Shown here: piece by piece, positions 27,144 through 35,480 of the stretch
Numbering within the stretch: position 1 is the first letter of the stretch
Layout of the letters: every line of letters starts with the position of its first letter
Assembly (NCBI RefSeq): GCF_003403015.1
Contig: NZ_QURL01000004.1
Span: 124,001 to 188,000 of the forward strand
From: Fulvimarina endophytica
Lineage (GTDB): Bacteria; Pseudomonadota; Alphaproteobacteria; Rhizobiales; Rhizobiaceae
Length of the DNA: 64,000 bases
Direction: 5' to 3'
The notes under the pieces: generated by a model
The model's input: only the letters and a program-made list of their open reading frames with translations
Database searches by the model: none
Told to the model about the DNA's origin: nothing
Program-made: the position numbers and the translations under genes

Positions 27144-27919
27144 GCCGGCACAGTCTCCAGATTGCGGGCGGACCAGTCCGCGGGAAGGTCGCCCTTGACG
27201 ATGAGGCTCAGGACATCGTCCTTCGTCACCTCGTCGATCGCATGGGAGCCGACGAGGCGGCCCTTGTTCATCACGACGACCCTGTCGCAGAGTTCGAAGA
27301 CGTCGTGCATGTCGTGGCTGACGAGGAAGATGCCGATCCCCTCGGCCCTCAACTCCTTGATCAGACCGGCGACCATCGCGGTTTCGGAGGGACCCAGCGC
27401 CGCGGTCGGCTCGTCCATGATGAGCACCTTGGTGTCGAAATAGATTGCCCGTGCGATCGCGATGACCTGCCTTTGTCCGCCCGAAAGGCTGGAGACCGGA
27501 TCGCCGAGATTCTTGAAGTTCGGATTGAGCCGCGCCAGGACTTCGCGCGCGGCCTTCAGCATGGCACGGTCGTCGAGATTGCCGAACCGGGTCTTCAGTT
27601 CGCGGCCGAGAAACAGGTTGGCGGGCGCATCGAGATGGTCGGCGAGCGCGAGCGTCTGATAGATCGTCTCGATGCCGGCCTTACGCGCATCGTTCGGATC
27701 GCTGAACGCGACCGTCTCGCCATTGATGCGGATCTCGCCGCCGCTCGGAACCATGGCGCCGGACAGGATACGCATCAGGCAGGATTTGCCCGCGCCGTTG
27801 TGTCCGAGGAGGCCGACGACCTCGCCCGCCCGAAGATCGATCGAGACGTCCTCGACGGCGCGGATGCCGCCGAAATGTTTCTGGATGCCGATCAGTTCGA
27901 CCAGCGGCGCCTTGCCCAT
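27140..27919 (-). CDS. Sugar ABC transporter ATP-binding protein
   Basis: A 259-residue single-domain ATPase of the RbsA-related group: Walker A GHNGAGKS, Q-loop IYQTLAL, signature LSGGQ, Walker B VLIMDEP, switch His in VSHDMHD. Most RbsA proteins are double-length, while single-domain versions such as this occur with FrcA-type importers. The start at 27919 is chosen for GGAAGG 8 nt upstream; ATG 27925 and GTG 27949 are alternatives. It powers the permease and binding protein encoded just upstream. Confidence 0.92.
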   Translation of the reverse strand: MGKAPLVELIGIQKHFGGIRAVEDVSIDLRAGEVVGLLGHNGAGKSCLMRILSGAMVPSGGEIRINGETVAFSDPNDARKAGIETIYQTLALADHLDAPANLFLGRELKTRFGNLDDRAMLKAAREVLARLNPNFKNLGDPVSSLSGGQRQVIAIARAIYFDTKVLIMDEPTAALGPSETAMVAGLIKELRAEGIGIFLVSHDMHDVFELCDRVVVMNKGRLVGSHAIDEVTKDDVLSLIVKGDLPADWSARNLETVPA

Positions 27920-27984
27920 ATCCATCGCCTTCCGACAAGTCTTCGTCACGGACCGGCTGCCGGAAAAGATCCGGCGACCGGCGT

Positions 27985-28018
27985 GGGCAGCACGATCACC
28001 GCAGCGATCATGCTGCCC
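27985..28018 (-). terminator. Hairpin after the sugar-binding protein gene
   Basis: GGGCAGCA (27985-27992) pairs with TGCTGCCC (28011-28018), with further partial pairing of the GATC segments inside. It begins 7 nt after the binding-protein stop and precedes the ATPase gene. Likely a stabilising or attenuating intercistronic hairpin. Confidence 0.6.
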
Positions 28019-28025
28019 GATCGGG

Positions 28026-28967
28026 TCAGTAGAGAACGTTCTGAGCGTCCGGGCTGTCGATATTGTCCTTATCGACCATCACGACGCCCGTATTGATGAA
28101 CTCGCCCACCTCTTCCCCGTCGATCACCTTGATCACGGTCTCGACGCCCTTCTCGCCCATCGCGAAGGACCCCTGGACGGCGATGGCATCGAGGACGCCG
28201 TCGCGAACGAATTGCTGAAGGTCCTCGTTGCCGTCGAAGCCGAGGGCGACGAGCTGTCCGGCCTTGCCCGCCTGGACGATCGCGCGCCCCATGCCGACGG
28301 CGGTCGGCTCGTTGGCCCCGAAGATTCCGACGAGATCGGGGTTGGCCGAGAGCACGTCGGTCGTCTGGTTGAGTGCCGTCGCCATCTGGCTCTGGGAATA
28401 ATAGGGACCGACGATCTCGAGCTTGGAATTCTTCTTCAGATAATCGCTGAAGCAGCCCACGCGGCCGATCTCGGATCCGACACCCGCGACATAGGACATC
28501 ACGGCGACCTTGCCGCTGTCGCCGGCCTTCTCGATCATCCGCTTGGCGACCTCCTCGCCGGCGGCGCAGTTGTCGGTCGACAGAAACGCCTGGTAGCTCC
28601 CCTTGGCGCCGTCGGCGAGCGCACTGTCGACGATCACGACGGGAATGCCGCTCTCGAAGGCGCGCTTCACCGTCGGGGCCAGCGCCTCGGGATCGGAGGG
28701 AGCGAGAACGATGCCCGAAACGCCGCGATTGATCGCGTTCTCGACGAGGTTGACCTCATCGGCGATGGCGCTTTCGGAGGCGGGCCCGTCGAAGCTCATC
28801 GTGTGCTCGGACTGACCGTCGATCGCGGCCTGCGCACCCTTGTTCACGTTCTGCCAGAAGTTCGAATTCGTGGTCTTGACGATGACCGCGATCTCCCCGG
28901 CCTCGGCGGCGCCCATGCTCGCAAGCGCGATGAGCGAGGTTGCGAGTGTCTGCCTCACGATGTTCAT
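28026..28967 (-). CDS. Periplasmic sugar-binding protein (RbsB family)
   Basis: A 313-residue periplasmic-binding protein with signal peptide (about 1-22, cleavage near AEAGE). Mature sequence EIAVIVKTTNSNFWQNVNKGA, then GIVLAPSDPEALAPTVKRA and NEPTAVGMGRAIVQAGK are typical of the ribose/sugar Peripla_BP_4 class. GGAGGAA precedes ATG 28967. It lies 46 nt after the permease gene. Ligand is unknown but is expected to be the sugar degraded by the surrounding enzymes, L-fucose or L-galactose. Confidence 0.93.
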   Translation of the reverse strand: MNIVRQTLATSLIALASMGAAEAGEIAVIVKTTNSNFWQNVNKGAQAAIDGQSEHTMSFDGPASESAIADEVNLVENAINRGVSGIVLAPSDPEALAPTVKRAFESGIPVVIVDSALADGAKGSYQAFLSTDNCAAGEEVAKRMIEKAGDSGKVAVMSYVAGVGSEIGRVGCFSDYLKKNSKLEIVGPYYSQSQMATALNQTTDVLSANPDLVGIFGANEPTAVGMGRAIVQAGKAGQLVALGFDGNEDLQQFVRDGVLDAIAVQGSFAMGEKGVETVIKVIDGEEVGEFINTGVVMVDKDNIDSPDAQNVLY

Positions 28968-29013
28968 GCCATTTCCTCCCATGTTGACAAGCTGGTTTCG
29001 GACTGCCCGCTCC

Positions 29014-30039
29014 TCACGGGCGATTGCGGATCTGATCGATCCAGACGGCGCCGATGACGACGAAGCCGATGACGATCTGCTGGATGAAGGCTGAGACGCC
29101 CGCCATGTTCAGGCCGTTGCGCAGGATGCCGATGATGAAGGCGCCGATCATCGTGCCCGAGATCGTTCCGACGCCGCCGGAGAGCGAGGCACCGCCGATC
29201 ACGGCGGCCGCGATGGCGTCGAGTTCGTACATCACGCCCTCGCTCGGCTGGGCGGTGACGAGGCGGGACATCAGCACATTGCCCGCAAGACCGGCCAGCG
29301 CTCCGGACATGACATAGGCATAGAGCTTGGTGCGATCGACGCGCACGCCCGACAGGCGTGCGGCTTCCTCGTTCGAGCCCGTCGCGAAGATATGGCGGCC
29401 GATCTGCCGCTTCTTCAGGAGGTAGGCGGCGGCCAGCGCGACGACGAGAAGCAGGATCGCCGGATAGGGCACGCCGGGGAAGACCACGTTCGGAAAGCCG
29501 TTGGGCCGCAATTCGACCATTCGAAAGAGTGCGCCGTTGCCGAGAGCGCCGAAGGCGTCGCCGAGCCCCGAGATCGGGATTGCCCCCGTCAGCTGAAGGG
29601 CGATGCCCCGGGCGATCAGCATCATGCCGAGGGTCGCGACGAAGGGCGGAATGCGCAGCTTCGTGATGACCAGGCCGTTGAAGGCCCCGCATATCGCGCC
29701 TGCCAGGATCCCCATGCTCATCGCGGGAAGGACAGGAAGACCCGCCTTGACCGCCATGGCGGAGACGACGCCCGAAAGCGCGAGCACCGAGCCGACCGAC
29801 AGGTCGATCCCGCCGGTCACGATGACCATGGTCATGCCGATGCCGAGCAGTCCGACGACCGAGGTCTGGAGCAGGATCGTCAGGCCGTTATTGACCGTGA
29901 AGAAGGCCGGGCTCGTCGCGGCAAAGCCGAGGACCAGGAGAAAGAGCGTCAGCAGAGCGGACAGCCGGTGCAGCGAAGCATTCGCCGGCGCGATGGCGGA
30001 CAGGGCGAACCCTCCACCCGTTTTGGTCGCGTTCGACAT
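29014..30039 (-). CDS. Sugar ABC transporter permease (RbsC family)
   Basis: A 341-residue inner-membrane permease with 8-10 helices. The signature [25 protein letters not shown] is diagnostic for the RbsC/XylH branch, and FATGSNEEAARLSGVRV plus IIGILRNGLNMAGVS fit the C-terminal half. It is the first gene of the minus-strand operon permease, binding protein, ATPase, alcohol dehydrogenase, dehydratase, lactonase. Its promoter lies in the 135-nt divergent region shared with a GntR gene and containing two AT-rich dyads. Confidence 0.94.
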   Translation of the reverse strand: MSNATKTGGGFALSAIAPANASLHRLSALLTLFLLVLGFAATSPAFFTVNNGLTILLQTSVVGLLGIGMTMVIVTGGIDLSVGSVLALSGVVSAMAVKAGLPVLPAMSMGILAGAICGAFNGLVITKLRIPPFVATLGMMLIARGIALQLTGAIPISGLGDAFGALGNGALFRMVELRPNGFPNVVFPGVPYPAILLLVVALAAAYLLKKRQIGRHIFATGSNEEAARLSGVRVDRTKLYAYVMSGALAGLAGNVLMSRLVTAQPSEGVMYELDAIAAAVIGGASLSGGVGTISGTMIGAFIIGILRNGLNMAGVSAFIQQIVIGFVVIGAVWIDQIRNRP

Positions 30040-30060
30040 GTGCCTCCCTCATGTCCCGCA

Positions 30061-30073
30061 TTTAATTATTAAA
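30061..30073. promoter_or_regulatory. AT-rich dyad TTTAATTATTAAA
   Basis: A perfect odd-centred dyad in the divergent region between the importer operon and the second GntR gene. Its TAATTAT core recurs at 30110-30119, and the related ATAATTAT lies ahead of the mannitol-dehydrogenase-like gene, which suggests an operator for this GntR protein. Confidence 0.5.
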
Positions 30074-30107
30074 GACCGTCTCACCCGGTCGCGCCGCTTG
30101 TCAACGG

Positions 30108-30124
30108 TTTTTAATTATTCTAGA
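30108..30124. promoter_or_regulatory. Second AT-rich operator copy (TTTAATTATT core)
   Basis: The sequence TTTTTAATTATTCTAGA repeats the ten-base core TTTAATTATT of the dyad at 30061, displaced by 49 nt, about 50 nt upstream of the GntR start codon. Strikingly AT-rich in a high-GC setting. Confidence 0.5.
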
Positions 30125-30174
30125 CAAAATACAGTTTCGCCCGAACGGGCATTGGACGTGCGGGGAGACGTGCG

Positions 30175-31077
30175 ATGGCGAGAACCGACATGCGGTATCG
30201 GGACGCCTATAACGTGCTTCTCGACTTCTGCGCGGAACTCGAGCCCGAAGCGAGGCTTCCGGCCGAGAGCAGGCTCTGCGAGATCGCGGGCGTGAGCCGG
30301 ACCGTCGTGCGCCGCTGCCTCGGGCGGCTCAAGGAGCGCGGCATCATCGCATGGGAAGGCCGCGACAAGCGACTGCTGCGCCGACCGGCAGAGGCCGACC
30401 GCATCGCCCGCCCCGATGGCCTGCAGGGCTCGGCCGATCTGGAGCAGCGCTTCCTCGAATGGATCCTCAAATTCGACGTTCCCGCCAACACGCCGCTTTC
30501 GGTCGCCGAACTCGCCCGTTCGTTCGAGGTGCCCCAGCACGAACTCAAGGAATTTCTGGCCGGCCTCAGCCGGTTCGGCCTCGTCGCGCGGCGTCGCCAG
30601 GGTGGCTGGATGCTTCTGGGCTTCACGCGTGGCTTCGCGGTCGAACTGTCCGACTTCCGGGCCGTGCTCGAACTCGATGCCGTGCGTCATCTCGTCGAGG
30701 CGCCGGTCGACCACCCGATCTGGGCACGCCTCGAGGCGCTGCGAGCCGAGCACCTGACGCTGAAGGCTCGGATCGAGACCGATTTCCACGCCTTTTCCAA
30801 GCTCGACGAAGCCTTTCACGCGGCCCTCAATTCGGTCGTCAAGAACCGCTTCGTCGCCGAGTTCCAGAAGGTCGTCTCGCTGATCTTTCACTACCACTAT
30901 CTGTGGGACAAGACCCATGAAAAGGATCGCAACGAAGCTGCGATCGGCGAGCATCTGGCGATCATCGACGCGCTCGAAGCGCGCGACGAGGAGGCCGCCG
31001 TCGCGGCCGCGCGGCGCCATCTGAAAACGTCGAAGACGACGCTTCTGTCCTCGCTGCGCTACCACGATCTTGCCTGA
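30175..31077 (+). CDS. GntR/FCD family regulator of the sugar locus
   Basis: A 300-residue regulator with an N-terminal winged helix (LPAESRLCEIAGVSRTVVRRCLGRLKERG, read in part) and a C-terminal helical ligand domain with metal-site-like histidines (LDEAFHAAL, IGEHLAIIDAL). An extra segment (about 80-150) resembles a second degenerate winged helix (VAELARSFEVPQHELKEFL), longer than the usual 220-250 residues of the family. It is divergent from the importer operon, and GGGAG precedes the ATG. It probably binds the AT-rich dyads and responds to a sugar or sugar acid of the pathway. Confidence 0.88.
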   Translation: MARTDMRYRDAYNVLLDFCAELEPEARLPAESRLCEIAGVSRTVVRRCLGRLKERGIIAWEGRDKRLLRRPAEADRIARPDGLQGSADLEQRFLEWILKFDVPANTPLSVAELARSFEVPQHELKEFLAGLSRFGLVARRRQGGWMLLGFTRGFAVELSDFRAVLELDAVRHLVEAPVDHPIWARLEALRAEHLTLKARIETDFHAFSKLDEAFHAALNSVVKNRFVAEFQKVVSLIFHYHYLWDKTHEKDRNEAAIGEHLAIIDALEARDEEAAVAAARRHLKTSKTTLLSSLRYHDLA

Positions 31078-31099
31078 AGGCTTTGTCCCGCGTCGCCAT

Positions 31100-32077
31100 T
31101 CAGGCGTCGGGCGACCGGTCCAGAAAGGCTTTCGCGGCCTGCGACGGCTCCTCGGCGAGCATCTCCAGATTGCGCTTCAGCATGAGCGGGTTTGCCGTAC
31201 CGAGGAGGACCGAGGCGGCGGCGGGATGACGGTGCGCAAAATGCAGGGCGGCCGCTGCGAGCCCGATGCCGTGGGCCTCGGCCTGGCGTTCGAGGTTCGC
31301 GGCGCGTTCGCGCACCTCGATCGAGGCGGGACGGTAGTCGTAGGTCGCCCCCTCCACCGGCCCGGTCGCGAGAATCCCGGAGTTGAAGATGCCGCCGAGA
31401 ACGAGGCTCGTGCCGCGCTCCCGGCAGAGCGGCACCAGACCCGCTTCCGCGGACCGATCGAGTAGCGTGAGGCGGCCGGCGATGAGGATCACGTCCAGTG
31501 GACCATGCCCCAGGACGTCGAGGCAGACCTCGCACTCGTTGACGCCGAGACCGAAGGCGCGGATGCGGCCGCGCTCCTTCAGCCTCGCCAGCCGCTCGTA
31601 GCCCGAGCCGAGAAAGGCCTCCATATGCCTGTCGGCTGCGGCCCCGTGGGTGCAGCGGCCAAGGTCGTGGACATAGAGGATATCGATGCTGGAGCGGCCC
31701 AGCAGTTCGAGGCTCTGCTCGAAACTCTCCTCGATGCCATCGCCGGAATAATCGTAGCGGGCATCGTTCTGCGCCGGCTGCACATAGCCGTCCACCGCCT
31801 CGATGGGGTGCCTGGCCGGCGACAGAACCCGGCCCACCTTGGTCGAGAGGATGACGTCGTCATGGCCCGCGAGGAAGCGCTTCAGACGCATTTCGGACAG
31901 GCCGCGACCGTAATGGGGTGCGGTATCGAAATAGCGGATGCCGGCTGCGTAAGCGGCCGAAAGCACGGCCTCGGCCGCCTCGTCCGTCACGGCGGCATAG
32001 AGATTGCCGATGCTCGCGCATCCGAAGGCGACCTCCGTCACCTTAAGCCCGGTCTGCCCGATCGGTCTCGTCTTCAT
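31100..32077 (-). CDS. Aldo/keto reductase, L-fucose dehydrogenase type
   Basis: A 325-residue NAD(P)-dependent aldo/keto reductase with catalytic residues D51 and Y56 (YFDTAPHYG), K80 (STKVGR) and H137 (YVHDLG). The MKTRPIGQTGLKVTEVAFG start and YGRGLSEMRLKRFL belong to the D-threo-aldose 1-dehydrogenase/L-fucose dehydrogenase subgroup, which oxidises L-fucose and L-galactose at C1 to the lactone. It starts in an ATGA overlap with the mannitol-dehydrogenase-like gene, with AAGGAG ahead, and is convergent with the GntR gene. Confidence 0.88.
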   Translation of the reverse strand: MKTRPIGQTGLKVTEVAFGCASIGNLYAAVTDEAAEAVLSAAYAAGIRYFDTAPHYGRGLSEMRLKRFLAGHDDVILSTKVGRVLSPARHPIEAVDGYVQPAQNDARYDYSGDGIEESFEQSLELLGRSSIDILYVHDLGRCTHGAAADRHMEAFLGSGYERLARLKERGRIRAFGLGVNECEVCLDVLGHGPLDVILIAGRLTLLDRSAEAGLVPLCRERGTSLVLGGIFNSGILATGPVEGATYDYRPASIEVRERAANLERQAEAHGIGLAAAALHFAHRHPAAASVLLGTANPLMLKRNLEMLAEEPSQAAKAFLDRSPDA

Positions 32078-33180
32078 GACGAACGCTCCTTCATCGCCGC
32101 TTCGAGGCGCGGCTTCGCCGAGCCATCGCCGTTTGTCCGTGCCCAGTCGAGAAAGGCGCCGATCCGCCGATCCAGTTTTTCGGCGTGGTTCTGGGCGATA
32201 TCGGCGAGGCGGTGGTCCAGATAGGGGTTCGCGAACCGTTCGAGCGTGATGGCGACATAGGCCTCGGCTCCCTCTCCCTCCCCGCCGGCGGCAAAGCCGG
32301 GCAGGACCTCTTCGGCATAGAGCGCGGCGAGCTCGCGCGACATCGCCGCCTCCGCCATCACCTCGCGGACGAGTTGAGGCCCTTGCCGGCGGCGTTTCAG
32401 CCACTGGGAGACCATGACGGTGTGACCGAGATTGAGGATGAAGAGCTTGCGCCGCTCGATCGGCCCGAGATCGGCGACGACGTCGATCGCGGCGTGACGA
32501 CAGGGCAGGACGAGATCCGGCCGGTCCTCGATCGCCCAGAGCGCGTAGGGCTCGGCGACCGCACCGGCCGGCTCGATCGGCTCGGACACGATCCGGTCGA
32601 CCAGGGAATTGACCCAGACGACCTCCTCGCCGAGCCATCGACGATAGTCCGCCTCCATCCCGCCCGCAGCTTCCAGAACCAGATCCCTCAGAACCCGCCC
32701 GTTGTCGCGGACGAGTTCCGTCGGCATCATCTGGAGAGGCCCCATGCCGGCCTCGTATCGCGCGCGAAGGAGATGAGCGAGCTTTGCGGGATAGGACATC
32801 GCCGCATCGTAGCCCGGGGAGCGATCGGCCGGACGGCGCATCAGCCCGGCTTCCGAGACGTTCGAGATCACGATAAGCGCCTCTTCAGTGAGGATGCGCG
32901 TCACCTCGGCCTGGTCGCCGGCGAGCGAAAGGCCCCGGGCGATGCTCGATACGCGCGCGACCCGATCCACGGCCTCACCGTCCTCGAGGCCCCGAATGCG
33001 GACATCGTAGCCCTTCGCGAGTGCCGAAACGCGCCCTGCCCTTGCGGGATCGCCGCTCGACTGCACGACAGTGACCGGCCCGAGACCCTCCCCGGCTTGA
33101 AGAGCCTGCGAAATGAAGAGGGCGGCATGGGCCTGCAGGAACCGGCTGGTCCCGAACTGCACGATCGGCGTCGTTGACAA
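32074..33180 (-). CDS. Mannitol dehydrogenase family oxidoreductase (tagaturonate/fructuronate reductase-like)
   Basis: A 368-residue long-chain polyol/hexuronate dehydrogenase. It has IVQFGTSRFLQAHAALF at the NAD fold, a VWVNSLVDRIVSEPIE stretch, and a C-terminal domain with KLFILNLGHTVMVSQWL, where the active-site Lys/His group is expected. The start is taken as TTG at 33180 because GGAGGG stands 7-8 nt upstream and the FGTSRF fold begins soon after; ATG 33213 in the same frame is weaker. In this context it could reduce D-tagaturonate to D-altronate for the UxaA-type dehydratase. Confidence 0.85.
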   Translation of the reverse strand: MSTTPIVQFGTSRFLQAHAALFISQALQAGEGLGPVTVVQSSGDPARAGRVSALAKGYDVRIRGLEDGEAVDRVARVSSIARGLSLAGDQAEVTRILTEEALIVISNVSEAGLMRRPADRSPGYDAAMSYPAKLAHLLRARYEAGMGPLQMMPTELVRDNGRVLRDLVLEAAGGMEADYRRWLGEEVVWVNSLVDRIVSEPIEPAGAVAEPYALWAIEDRPDLVLPCRHAAIDVVADLGPIERRKLFILNLGHTVMVSQWLKRRRQGPQLVREVMAEAAMSRELAALYAEEVLPGFAAGGEGEGAEAYVAITLERFANPYLDHRLADIAQNHAEKLDRRIGAFLDWARTNGDGSAKPRLEAAMKERSS

Positions 33181-33203
33181 GATTTTCCCTCCGCGCTTAT
33201 GGT

Positions 33204-33217
33204 CCATAATTATAAAA
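33204..33217. promoter_or_regulatory. AT-rich operator candidate (ATAATTAT)
   Basis: CCATAATTATAAAA sits in the divergent gap between the mannitol-dehydrogenase-like and mutarotase genes. It shares the TAATTAT core of the two dyads beside the GntR gene at 30 kb, so one regulator could control both promoters. Confidence 0.45.
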
Positions 33218-33343
33218 AACAAAACACGGACACAAGCGCGGAATGGCAACCGACGCCAACCAGCAATCTCGGCGGAACGATCGCGGCGACTGCGACTGGA
33301 TGAGCGGTGATGTGGCCGAGCGGGAGAAGCGAACCTTGGGGAC

Positions 33344-33682
33344 ATGCGGGCCATGACACGAATGGCGTTCGTCATCGGCGTGGATCCGGAACGGATCGAC
33401 GCGTACAAGAGGCTCCATGCCGATGTATGGCCGGATGTTCTCGATCGGTTGAGACGCTCGAACATCACGAACTACTCGATCTTCCTGCGCGAGCCCGAGA
33501 ACCTCATGTTCGGCTATTGGGAATATACGGGCACCGATTTTGCCGCGGACGACGCCGCCATCGCGGACGACCCGGTCACGAAGGACTGGTGGAAGCTCTG
33601 CGGCCCGATGCAGCGCCCGCTCGAGACCCGATCGGACGGCGAGTGGTGGGCGCCGATGACGGAAGTCTTCCACCTCGACTGA
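33344..33682 (+). CDS. rhaM: L-rhamnose/L-fucose-type mutarotase (RhaM, DUF718)
   Basis: A 112-residue dimeric alpha/beta protein. MAFVIGVDPERIDAYKRLHADVWP, the NYSIFLREPENLMFGYWEY strand and the TKDWWKLCGPM helix are the RhaM landmarks, including the substrate-contacting His and the WW pair. It interconverts anomers of a 6-deoxy sugar or related sugar. ATG 33353 is an equally plausible start. It is divergent from the reductase operon and opens the locus on its right side. Context favours L-fucose over L-rhamnose, because no rhamnose genes are nearby. Confidence 0.88.
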   Translation: MRAMTRMAFVIGVDPERIDAYKRLHADVWPDVLDRLRRSNITNYSIFLREPENLMFGYWEYTGTDFAADDAAIADDPVTKDWWKLCGPMQRPLETRSDGEWWAPMTEVFHLD

Positions 33683-33880
33683 TCGCCGACGGCCGAACGG
33701 GCTGCGTCCCGGCCGATGGTCGAGTCACAGCCAAGAGCTGCGGCTCGCCTCTCTCGCGCGATAAGCAGGAGTGGAAAGTGTCGGGACCCGGACGAGACCG
33801 TCCGGCAGGGTCGCACGATCTTCGATCTCGCCGCCTAGTGTTATGTCGAGAAAATCCGGCTCGGCCCCCTCGCCTTCCCG

Positions 33881-35431
33881 TCAGAACGCGACATCCGTCC
33901 AAAGGCCGCGCACGGATTCTTCCGGATCATTGACGGTCTTCGACACCGTGTCGAAGCGCATCGTCTTCCGCGTGGCGAGATCATAGGTGGGCCAACCGGG
34001 ATCGCCGGTTTTCGCGAAGGCGACCCAGGCCCCGTGCATGGCTTCGGCCAGCGAGTGAGGCGGATTTTCGCCGACGAAGGTTTTTGCCTGATCGGACGAC
34101 AAGTTGTCGAAGCTGAACGGCACATCGACGAAGTGAGCCGCGCCGAGCCGGCCTCCATAGGCGGGCGAGCGCCAGGAAAAATTGTAATGCCAGGTCTGCC
34201 GGTTACCGCTTCGCAATTCCGCGATCCTGAGTGCCGGCATGCGGAACGTATAGTCGGACTGGAGCGCCGTGAGGAGATCGCCGGTGGTCGCATCGGGCAT
34301 TCGGGCCCGGTAGATGTCGAGCGTCTCGGCGGAGAGGTTCAACTCGTCGACGAAGGCGTCGATGTCCTCCGGCGAGACGCGATCGATGGCGCCCCCGGGC
34401 ACCATGTAGATCCGGGCTTCCTCATCCGTGCTGCCGACGATCACCGGAACGCCGGCCTCTTGCGCTCGCGACAGCATGTCGATCGGCGAGGCATCGACGA
34501 CATCCCCGTCGATCACCGGCAGGAAGGCGGTCCCGCCAAGCGACAGCTTGCCCCATTCGGCGCGATCCTTCAGTTCCGCCGAAAGGTCCGGAATGGCGGC
34601 GATGAGATTTTCGAAGGCGACACCGCCGAGCCCGGCGACCGTCGGCTCGGCACCCAGCCCTCTGGCGAAGATGTCCGCGAGGCGCGTGGCGTCGTCGGCG
34701 GTCATCGCCTGCATGGGTGGGCTTTGAAGGATCGCGCGCTTGAACAGCCCCTCGGCTTTCGGGGAGGCGAGAAGCACGGCGATGCTCTCCGCTCCGGCCG
34801 ACTGGCCGAAGAGAGTGACATTGGTGGCGTCACCGCCGAAGGCCGCGATGTTGTCGCGCACCCATTCCAGCGCGGCGATCTGGTCGAGAAGGCCGCGATT
34901 GGCAGGCGCGCCCTCGATCGCCATGAAGCCGTCGACACCGACGCGGTAATTGACCGTCACGACCACGATGCCGTCGGCAGCGAACCGCGTACCGTCATAG
35001 GCCGCCTCGCCCGCATCGACGCGCACGAAGGCGCCGCCGGGGATCCACACCATGACGGGCAGCCCCTCTGCCCCGGGATCGGGCGTCCAGACATTCAGCG
35101 TCAGGTCGTCGGCACCGCCGAACAAGGCCGATTGCGGATTACGGCTCGGCTGGGGCGGCGGCGGGCCGAAGGCGGTGGCATCGCGCAGGCCCGTCCAGGG
35201 CGCGACCGGCTGGGGCGCCTGAAAGCGCGTTTCAGCCATGAACGGATCGGCGGCATAGGGAATGCGCTTGAAGGATGCGACACCGCCCCTTCGCGCGCCC
35301 CGCACATCGCCGGAGCGCAGGGACACGACGGGTTCCCCGGCGGCGATGGATGGCGTCGAGCGAAGGGTCATGGCAAGAACCGAAGCCAGTCCCGCGCCGA
35401 GCACGGCGCGGCGGGTTAAGGGATATGACAT
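33881..35431 (-). CDS. Exported type B carboxylesterase
   Basis: A 516-residue alpha/beta-hydrolase with a twin-arginine signal (LTRRAVLGAGLASVLAM). It carries the type B signatures DLTLNVWTPDPG, the oxyanion VMVWIPGGAF, nucleophile elbow LFGQSAGAES (Ser catalytic), an acidic residue in GSTDEEARIY and a His in GAAHFVDVPF. It hydrolyses carboxylic esters in the periplasm. It lies 49 nt downstream of the phenolic acid decarboxylase gene on the same strand, so one role could be to release hydroxycinnamic acids from esters. Confidence 0.9.
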   Translation of the reverse strand: MSYPLTRRAVLGAGLASVLAMTLRSTPSIAAGEPVVSLRSGDVRGARRGGVASFKRIPYAADPFMAETRFQAPQPVAPWTGLRDATAFGPPPPQPSRNPQSALFGGADDLTLNVWTPDPGAEGLPVMVWIPGGAFVRVDAGEAAYDGTRFAADGIVVVTVNYRVGVDGFMAIEGAPANRGLLDQIAALEWVRDNIAAFGGDATNVTLFGQSAGAESIAVLLASPKAEGLFKRAILQSPPMQAMTADDATRLADIFARGLGAEPTVAGLGGVAFENLIAAIPDLSAELKDRAEWGKLSLGGTAFLPVIDGDVVDASPIDMLSRAQEAGVPVIVGSTDEEARIYMVPGGAIDRVSPEDIDAFVDELNLSAETLDIYRARMPDATTGDLLTALQSDYTFRMPALRIAELRSGNRQTWHYNFSWRSPAYGGRLGAAHFVDVPFSFDNLSSDQAKTFVGENPPHSLAEAMHGAWVAFAKTGDPGWPTYDLATRKTMRFDTVSKTVNDPEESVRGLWTDVAF

Positions 35432-35480
35432 ATCGAGCTCATGAATTGTGTCGAGCGAAACTCTCGAACATGGGACCGGA

